Shown here: positions 59,531 through 64,000 of the stretch, one piece after another
How the letters are laid out: each line of letters starts with the position of its first letter
How positions within the stretch are numbered: position 1 is the first letter of the stretch
NCBI GenBank assembly: GCA_017545365.1
Contig: JAFWOP010000020.1
Coordinates: 45,251-109,250, forward strand
Direction: 5' to 3'
DNA length: 64,000 nt
From: Bacteroidales bacterium
GTDB lineage: Bacteria; Bacteroidota; Bacteroidia; Bacteroidales; P3
Notes under the pieces: generated by a model
Told to the model about the DNA's origin: nothing
Databases searched by the model: none
Seen by the model: only the letters and a program-made list of their open reading frames with translations
Translations under genes and position numbers: made by a program

Positions 59531-60184
59531 TTAATAGTCTGCCAACTCCTCCTTCCAATTCTCATAAATTGCATTCCAAAAGCCCGACCTCGCCTTTCTC
59601 AGTTTGGCAAATTTGGTCGGAAGCGTCTCTTCTAATGCAATATAATTGCTGAATGTCCCTTCGGCTATATAACCATCGGAAAACTCGCCATACAGTAAGT
59701 AAACTTCCATCACCCCTGCGCTGTCCGCCATGGCATACCGCCACAACATATCGTTCAAGTCAATCAATGGATAGATGCCTTTGTCCATCTCTATCGTCCA
59801 AGCGCATTCCGTCAGTCTATAATGAATAAGGAATTCCTCTTCCGACCTCGGTGCCGCGTCGCATAGCACCTTAGCGGGAATATCCATATTGTTCTCCACC
59901 AATTGTTTCAACCGATACAGACACTGCTTATACTGATTCGTATCACGGTCACTAATAAAGGGGCCTCTATTGCATTCCAGCTCCACCCATTTAAGCGAGT
60001 CAAGCACCTCTGGGTCGGGAGTATGGGGCAGCAAATCCTCCAAAACCAACTGCGACTCAGGTATCGTATCCCTTTCGAGACCACTATCCGCTGACCCACA
60101 TCCGCAACCGCATAACAATGCGATTGCGGCAAACAGGTACGCAACACCCTTCATTCTTCTTAACAACTGTCGATTCTGCTTCAT
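59531..60184 (-). CDS. Hypothetical lipoprotein, first gene of the minus-strand cluster
   Basis: Protein of 217 residues, lipobox AIALLCG-C near residue 26. The mature part is mostly helical: KWVELECNRG, QYKQCLYRLKQLVENNMDIPAKVLCDA, NDMLWRYAMADSAGVMEVYLLYGEFSDG, and a C-terminal ARSGFWNAIYENWKEELADY. No family recognised. It stands first in the run 60184 to 56049, where gaps never exceed 20 bases. Confidence 0.72.
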   Translation of the reverse strand: MKQNRQLLRRMKGVAYLFAAIALLCGCGCGSADSGLERDTIPESQLVLEDLLPHTPDPEVLDSLKWVELECNRGPFISDRDTNQYKQCLYRLKQLVENNMDIPAKVLCDAAPRSEEEFLIHYRLTECAWTIEMDKGIYPLIDLNDMLWRYAMADSAGVMEVYLLYGEFSDGYIAEGTFSNYIALEETLPTKFAKLRKARSGFWNAIYENWKEELADY

Positions 60185-60368
60185 GGCATTGATTTACTCC
60201 ATATATTTTAATAACGCAGAATTTATATTTATATTGTTGGTTAGTGTTGAGAGTAAGCCGCCTCACCCAGATAATACTTACCCCTAACCAAATTATACCT
60301 GTAATACAAGCGATGCGAGGACTCTTAAAAAAAATGACAAAAAAAAGCGACGTTTCAATTTTTTTTTG

Positions 60369-60377
60369 TACTTTTGC
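60369..60377 (+). promoter_or_regulatory. Bacteroidota -7 box for the DUF2798 gene
   Basis: TACTTTTGC within an A/T-rich run, about 130 bases before the ATG at 60511, leaving a long leader. Confidence 0.75.
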
Positions 60378-60382
60378 AGACG

Positions 60383-60506
60383 ATTCCGGTGAGCGTGTCG
60401 GTAGTCGGAACATGGTGTGAATCTGTAAGAACCATGCAAGTTGGGCACATGGTCGCGACCGAAAGGGAGCAACCGTACAATGTACGGTTTAACTTAATGG
60501 TTTTTT
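60383..60506 (+). promoter_or_regulatory. Structured 5' leader with alternative helices
   Basis: Stems: ATTCCG/CGGAA (60383-60410), CATGGT (60411-60416) with ACCATG (60431-60436), GGTCG/CGACC (60451-60460) and AACCGTAC/GTACGGTT (60471-60489), followed by a T-run at 60500-60505. ACCATG can instead pair with a second CATGGT at 60448-60453, which would break the GGTCG helix. This exclusive choice looks like a switch. No known riboswitch class is recognised. Confidence 0.55.
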
Positions 60507-60510
60507 CAGA

Positions 60511-61161
60511 ATGAAGTCTCAGAATCAGATTCAGCATTTAGTGTATGCGTTGATTACGGTAGCCATCACCGTTCCTGCGTTTGTGTTTTATAGTTTGTAT
60601 GTCGTTGAGGGCGACACCTTGATGCAGGCCACCGGGGCCAAGTCGGTGCTGCAGGCCATTGCCCTACAAGGCGGCGTCTACATGTTTGGCAGCCACCTAC
60701 CCTTGTGGTTGGTGATTGCCGTCGAACTAGTCTGCGCCTATGTTCTTGCGGTATTTATGGGCAGTCCGCTTGCGTTTCGGCTGGCCAGCCGCAAGTTCGA
60801 CCCTCGCCGCAACCACCCCATGATTTTCGAATCGGCCATTATTACGTCCACAGTCTGCCTTATGTGCCCGTCGATGAGCTTGCTGGCCGATGTGTTTTAT
60901 TACCCTTACAACGAAGGGTTCGATGTCATCACCTTGCTGTGTCGCTGGTTCCGTCTGGTGTGCTACAACTTGCCGTTTGCCTACTTCTCGCAAATGTTTT
61001 TCATTCAGCCATTCGTGCGGTTTGCCATACGCAGACTGTTCCCCAGCAACATCGCTCAGCGCAACGAGCGGAACGCCAGTAAGACGGTGAAGCCGACCGA
61101 TGAGTCGGAGGCCATCGCTGACGTGATTATCCGAGAAAACGAGATTGCTGCCGAGAACTGA
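60511..61161 (+). CDS. DUF2798 membrane protein (two domains)
   Basis: Protein of 216 residues with four membrane segments in two similar halves: LVYALITVAITVPAFVFYSL with LVIAVELVCAYVLAVFMGSPLAFRLASRKF, and FESAIITSTVCLMCPSMSLLA with LVCYNLPFAYFSQMFFIQPFVRFAIRRLF. Both fit DUF2798, a small membrane domain of unknown function. The C-terminal tail is charged and cytoplasmic. Controlled by a long structured leader, which may sense the ligand the protein deals with. Confidence 0.8.
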   Translation: MKSQNQIQHLVYALITVAITVPAFVFYSLYVVEGDTLMQATGAKSVLQAIALQGGVYMFGSHLPLWLVIAVELVCAYVLAVFMGSPLAFRLASRKFDPRRNHPMIFESAIITSTVCLMCPSMSLLADVFYYPYNEGFDVITLLCRWFRLVCYNLPFAYFSQMFFIQPFVRFAIRRLFPSNIAQRNERNASKTVKPTDESEAIADVIIRENEIAAEN

Positions 61162-61222
61162 TTTTCATCGTCATTACCGCCATTTTAGGCATAACCCTAG
61201 GTCTGTTGTCTCGTAAGATGTT

Positions 61223-61264
61223 ATGACTAGAGCTGAAATAGTAGCTCGTATCAGCATAAAATAA
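61223..61264 (+). pseudogene. Possible HU-like start remnant
   Basis: A 13-codon frame reads MTRAEIVARISIK before TAA. It matches the usual start of HU/IHF proteins (M-T-K-A-E-I-V-x-x-I), after which the resemblance ends. It may be a decayed gene start or chance. Confidence 0.3.
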
Positions 61265-61307
61265 AAAAGGGCGCAAGCCCAGTGTTAATCAATAATTATT
61301 TAATATT

Positions 61308-61619
61308 ATGTCAGTAACAAATTTGAACGAAATCGACAAGGCAGATGTGCTCGTAGCCGGTCTGCGGAAAAACCTTGAAGAGGTGAAGAAACTTGGCATC
61401 ACCACAGATGCCATCAATCGTTTAGAAGAGGCTTCGAAAGCTCTGCGCCAGAAGGATGCCGAGGTGGACGAACTGCGTCGTCGGGCCACTCTCAAAGCGC
61501 ATGAAAATCTGGAACTGATTGCCGACCTCAAGGCGCAGATGCTCGTGATGCGCAATGCCGTTAAGGCCCACTACCCGCAGAACGAATGGATTAAGTTCGG
61601 CGTACAAGACAAACGGTAA
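61308..61619 (+). CDS. Small coiled-coil protein
   Basis: Protein of 103 residues, almost wholly helical: LNEIDKADVLVAGLRKNLEEVKKLGITTDAINRLEEASKAL followed by a heptad-like stretch KDAEVDELRRRATLKAHENLELIADLKAQM, and a tail QNEWIKFGVQDKR. No signal peptide and no family recognised. A hairpin at 61641-61673 ends the unit. Confidence 0.72.
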   Translation: MSVTNLNEIDKADVLVAGLRKNLEEVKKLGITTDAINRLEEASKALRQKDAEVDELRRRATLKAHENLELIADLKAQMLVMRNAVKAHYPQNEWIKFGVQDKR

Positions 61620-61640
61620 GCACGTCCTCACCCAAAACAG

Positions 61641-61673
61641 CACGAGGCCGCAAGATTGAATCGCGGCCTCGTG
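61641..61673. terminator. Hairpin after the coiled-coil gene
   Basis: Perfect 11-bp stem CACGAGGCCGC (61641-61651) with GCGGCCTCGTG (61663-61673), loop of 11. The T-run is missing, so strength is unsure. It lies between convergent units. Confidence 0.6.
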
Positions 61674-61805
61674 CTTGAACCCAAATCTCGTCGCGACTAT
61701 AGCAGCACCCTCATCGCCGACGAGGCGATATCTAATGAAAAAAGGTGTATCATCAGCTGTGCAATGTGTCCAAATACAGGTATCATATCGTGCGGAGTAG
61801 GGTGC

Positions 61806-62438
61806 TTAGATGCTCTTGGTGCGTTCCCAAACCTCGTCTTTGCTGTGACGTACAAAACAGAAGTCACAGCAAGTGCCGCCTTGGCAGAGCGTTTGGGTGC
61901 GGATGAAGTCGGTGTGGGGCAAGTTGCCGTAGTTGATGATGTCGGAGTGGCAGAACATAGGGCCGAAGCGGTCAAGGACACCGTAACGCGAAAAGATATG
62001 CTTGTAGAGGCACTCGGTACACTCAAAGTGGAATTCTCGCGGGTCGTCTGTATCGAAGTGCCATACATATTGCCAGCCTTTGCCAGACTTCATTTTGAAT
62101 CCCATCGGCACCACGCGTTTCATCAAGGGCATGAAGAACGGTATCTTTGCCAACCGCTGCATCGGCTTGGGGGCTAGAGCCGCCCACATATACTTTGATA
62201 GGAATGCCAGCCGCTCATTGAGACTTTGCCCATGTGTCTCAAGTGCTTGGTCGATGGCCAAAGTCGGCAGGATGTTGTACAGATGCCCGTAATTACCCTG
62301 GTCGCACCATTCGACATTTTCAGCAATCAGTTTTTCCATACGGCGAAGCACATCGGCTTGAATTTCTGGCTCAAGCCCGTCGAAACAGGTCTTGTACCTC
62401 CCGGCACGTATCATCTTAAGGGGATTGTACTTTTTCAT
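61806..62438 (-). CDS. L-2-amino-thiazoline-4-carboxylic acid hydrolase-family protein
   Basis: Protein of 210 residues with the ATC_hydrolase domain. The C-terminal signature with several cysteines is plain: FHFECTECLYKHIFSRYGVLD, MFCHSDIINYG and RTQTLCQGGTCCDFCFVRH. Family members are named for opening the ATC ring to S-carbamoyl-cysteine, but many, like this one, occur beside methyltransferases and probably have other substrates. It starts 9 bases after the methyltransferase stop. Confidence 0.88.
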   Translation of the reverse strand: MKKYNPLKMIRAGRYKTCFDGLEPEIQADVLRRMEKLIAENVEWCDQGNYGHLYNILPTLAIDQALETHGQSLNERLAFLSKYMWAALAPKPMQRLAKIPFFMPLMKRVVPMGFKMKSGKGWQYVWHFDTDDPREFHFECTECLYKHIFSRYGVLDRFGPMFCHSDIINYGNLPHTDFIRTQTLCQGGTCCDFCFVRHSKDEVWERTKSI

Positions 62439-62447
62439 AGCGTATGG

Positions 62448-63245
62448 CTACTTCTTACCCACGAGTATGGCAGAACCTTTTAGTGCCATCCAGGAGGCCT
62501 CCCAATGTGACATAAACAGCCCCTTGGTGGTGTCGATGAGTTCCACCCGTTCGTAGCCCATGTTCTTCAAGCGCTGCACGAACATCTGCATATCGCCGTA
62601 CTTCTGGCGGGAGAAGATGTCATGGATGGCGAATGTGCCGCCTTTCTTCAACACGCGGAGCGTTTCCATCAGGACTTCCTGACGGTTAAAGCTGGGAATA
62701 TTGTGATACACATAGTTGCTGCACACCGCATCGAAGGTCTCATCGGCGAAGTCGAGTTTCAAGGCATCCCCTTTCGCAAAGGAAGTGTTTGTCACGCTTT
62801 CGGCTTTAGCGTTTTCTTCGCAGAGAGTCTTGCTGAACGAGGAATACTCCGCTCCCCAGCGGTCGATGCCCGTCATCCGTGCCTGTGGGTTGCGCTTGGC
62901 CACGGCAATGGTGAGTGCACCGCTGCCGCAACCCACGTCGAGACCGCATCCGCCTTCGGGAAGCACAACCGTTGCGGCCACGCCGTCGATTATCTGGCGC
63001 GACATCTGTCGCCGTCCGTCATAGGAGAAGGCGCGGTACATCAGCGTCATCCACACCGTTGCCACGACGCATACCGCCGCTCCGACGGCGAAGAGGATGG
63101 TCAGCACCGTCTTCCACGTGCCGGATGTCAGCGTCGTGAGCCCGAACAGCAGCGCCAGTGCCAGACATACGGCACATCCCGCCGCCGCACTCCAAATCAT
63201 GCCCTTCGGCATCCAGTTCTTGTAGTTTGGTTTCATATAATTCAA
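62448..63245 (-). CDS. Membrane-anchored class I methyltransferase
   Basis: Protein of 265 residues: two membrane segments (MIWSAAAGCAVCLALALLFGLTTL, TVLTILFAVGAAVCVVATVWMTL), then a methyltransferase domain with motif I GCGLDVGCGSGALTIAVAKRNP near 100, ARMTGIDRWG, the acceptor region FDAVCSNYVYHNIP and KKGGTFAIHDIFS. Resembles UbiE/arsenite-type methyltransferases. Cotranscribed with the ATC-hydrolase-family gene, a pairing seen in other Bacteroidota. ATG 63236 is an alternative start. Confidence 0.87.
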   Translation of the reverse strand: MNYMKPNYKNWMPKGMIWSAAAGCAVCLALALLFGLTTLTSGTWKTVLTILFAVGAAVCVVATVWMTLMYRAFSYDGRRQMSRQIIDGVAATVVLPEGGCGLDVGCGSGALTIAVAKRNPQARMTGIDRWGAEYSSFSKTLCEENAKAESVTNTSFAKGDALKLDFADETFDAVCSNYVYHNIPSFNRQEVLMETLRVLKKGGTFAIHDIFSRQKYGDMQMFVQRLKNMGYERVELIDTTKGLFMSHWEASWMALKGSAILVGKK

Positions 63246-63281
63246 CTGTTTACGTTACTCTTCCGTTGTCAGAATCCGACT

Positions 63282-63290
63282 GCAAAAATA
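63282..63290 (-). promoter_or_regulatory. Bacteroidota -7 box for methyltransferase/ATC hydrolase
   Basis: Reverse strand TATTTTTGC, about 37 bases before the ATG at 63245. Confidence 0.65.
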
Positions 63291-63481
63291 CCGCTATTTC
63301 TCCATCCGCCCAATCGTCAAAAGTAGTGATTTTTTTTCCCGAAGGGCACAATAAAAAAGACAAAGTGGCGTTACAGATACAGAAACAATAAAAGAAACCA
63401 AGTATCAACACGCACAGTGGCAGCCTCGCTCAACGAGGACAGAACCCGACATATTGTTGAACAAACCAAACAGATGCAGCA

Positions 63482-63802
63482 ATGGATACTCCGAAAGTGC
63501 TTACAAGAGATGAAGCCCTCCAGCTCGTCAGGGAATACAAACGAGTGATTTCGCCACGCTTCGGCGGCAAGGCCAAGGTGATGATGTACGGCTCCTACTC
63601 CAAAGGGAGCCCCAACCCCTGGAGCGACATCGATGTGGCCGTCATTGTCCCGCAAATCGACGACGAGCAGTGGTACAAGGCCTCCGTTGCCTTGGGCGAG
63701 GACGTCGACAAGGTAAGTCTTCTCATCGAGCCTGTTCTAATGTCGGAAAACCGTTGGTCGCCGCTCTACGAGGATGTTATGCGCACCGGCGTGGCAGTGT
63801 GA
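63482..63802 (+). CDS. Nucleotidyltransferase-domain protein (MNT type)
   Basis: Protein of 106 residues with the minimal nucleotidyltransferase signature MMYGSYSKGSPNPWSDIDVAVIV (GS near 38, SDIDV near 48). The third aspartate is likely in VSLLIEPV or absent. MNT proteins are often the antitoxin half of MNT-HEPN pairs; no HEPN gene is found next to it up to the window edge or upstream. An orphan or a partner beyond the end is possible. Confidence 0.85.
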   Translation: MDTPKVLTRDEALQLVREYKRVISPRFGGKAKVMMYGSYSKGSPNPWSDIDVAVIVPQIDDEQWYKASVALGEDVDKVSLLIEPVLMSENRWSPLYEDVMRTGVAV

Positions 63803-63931
63803 CAAAAACGAATAGCCCCTATGCTGCGCAAAGGTTCTCATAACTCGCTGATTTTTACCCCCCCCCCACGAATTGCACAAGTAATCGTCGGGAGGCTTTC
63901 CTCTTTGTTTTTAATTCATTTGCCTGCATCT

Positions 63932-63960
63932 GCCGCAATGCTGCGGCGGGGTGTTTTTTT
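63932..63960 (+). terminator. Terminator after the nucleotidyltransferase gene
   Basis: GCCGCA (63932-63937) pairs with TGCGGC (63942-63947), then GGGTG and a T-run. The last 40 bases of the window show nothing further. Confidence 0.7.
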
Positions 63961-64000
63961 CAACAACCTGTAAGATTTGACCCCCTTTGTGCGACTATAA

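Larger units (their letters stand above)
60185..60510. other. Gene-free gap upstream of two divergent transcription units
   Basis: The first 170 bases are AT-rich upstream sequence of the lipoprotein cluster; no clear promoter box is found for that cluster. The rest holds the promoter and structured leader of the DUF2798 gene, listed separately. Confidence 0.5.

Noticed and set aside
60378..60510. Fragment of a group II intron
   Set aside because: No reverse transcriptase, no GTGYG boundary and no domain V hairpin found; the structure is explained as a 5' leader.
63482..63802. Complete MNT-HEPN toxin-antitoxin pair
   Set aside because: No HEPN gene is present on either side within the window.

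Overview
The window is a chromosomal segment of an anaerobic member of the Bacteroidales (Bacteroidota). This rests on a complete type IX secretion/gliding operon (porP-gldK-gldL-gldM-gldN), a T9SS sorting domain, a T9SS plug protein, a UpxY-type NusG paralogue, lipoproteins with Bacteroidales lipoboxes, and about twenty copies of the Bacteroidota -7 promoter box TAnnTTTGC, usually 20-85 bases before start codons. A trimeric NAD-linked [FeFe] hydrogenase indicates a fermentative, H2-metabolising life. Genus cannot be named from the sequence alone.

Layout. 0-7.3 kb: two acyl-CoA synthetases (the first cut by the window edge) and a potassium-uptake operon trkA-trkH-trkH. 7.4-16.2 kb: ftsE, an OmpA-type protein, a FemAB/GNAT-methyltransferase-rlmH run, a PHP/DRTGG pair, an unknown/MBL pair, an acyltransferase and a DUF4294 protein. 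16.4-18.7 kb: an NlpC/P60 gene followed by a REP-palindrome field around a RAYT transposase and a decayed copy of the NlpC/P60 3' end. 18.9-21.5 kb: a fimbrillin-like lipoprotein with a small upstream peptide gene, a G-rich tract and two tRNA-Val genes. 21.6-28.2 kb: T9SS plug protein, miaB, a PASTA protein, a T9SS cargo protein and rluD. 28.2-35.3 kb: the T9SS operon with two gldN genes. 35.5-39.6 kb: RlpA, KdsC, polysaccharide deacetylase, LD-carboxypeptidase. 40.8-42.9 kb: a DRTGG/HATPase/[FeFe]-hydrogenase-like regulatory module. 43-47.6 kb: purine permease with DUF5020 porin, and a UPF1-like helicase. 47.8-52.4 kb: hydBAC. 52.7-56 kb: orphan NusG-like factor, nitroreductase, SGNH hydrolase and a permuted solute-binding protein. 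56.0-60.2 kb: a six-gene minus-strand run with an AlaX-type editing protein, a DUF1629/Imm11-like protein, three lipoproteins and a membrane protein. 60.4-64 kb: DUF2798 protein behind a structured leader, a coiled-coil protein, an ATC-hydrolase/methyltransferase pair and an orphan nucleotidyltransferase.

How parts connect. The hydrogenase operon, the sensory hydrogenase-like module at 40.8-42.9 kb and the PHP/DRTGG pair at 12-13 kb are probably one functional unit spread over three loci, because in other anaerobes these families lie together. The T9SS core, plug and one cargo gene sit within 14 kb.

The most unusual observations are: (i) a duplicated 5' end of alaX that survives as a 27-codon leader overlapping, as ATGA, the start of the Imm11-like gene; (ii) two families of 130-230 bp intergenic elements built of interchangeable hairpins; (iii) short tandem arrays with 9-10 bp period at three operon-internal junctions; (iv) a RAYT with its REP field next to a duplicated gene end; (v) a 5' leader with two mutually exclusive helices before the DUF2798 gene; and (vi) several genes whose protein start appears to need ATT/ATC/ATA codons. 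No CRISPR array, rRNA, prophage or classical IS element was seen.
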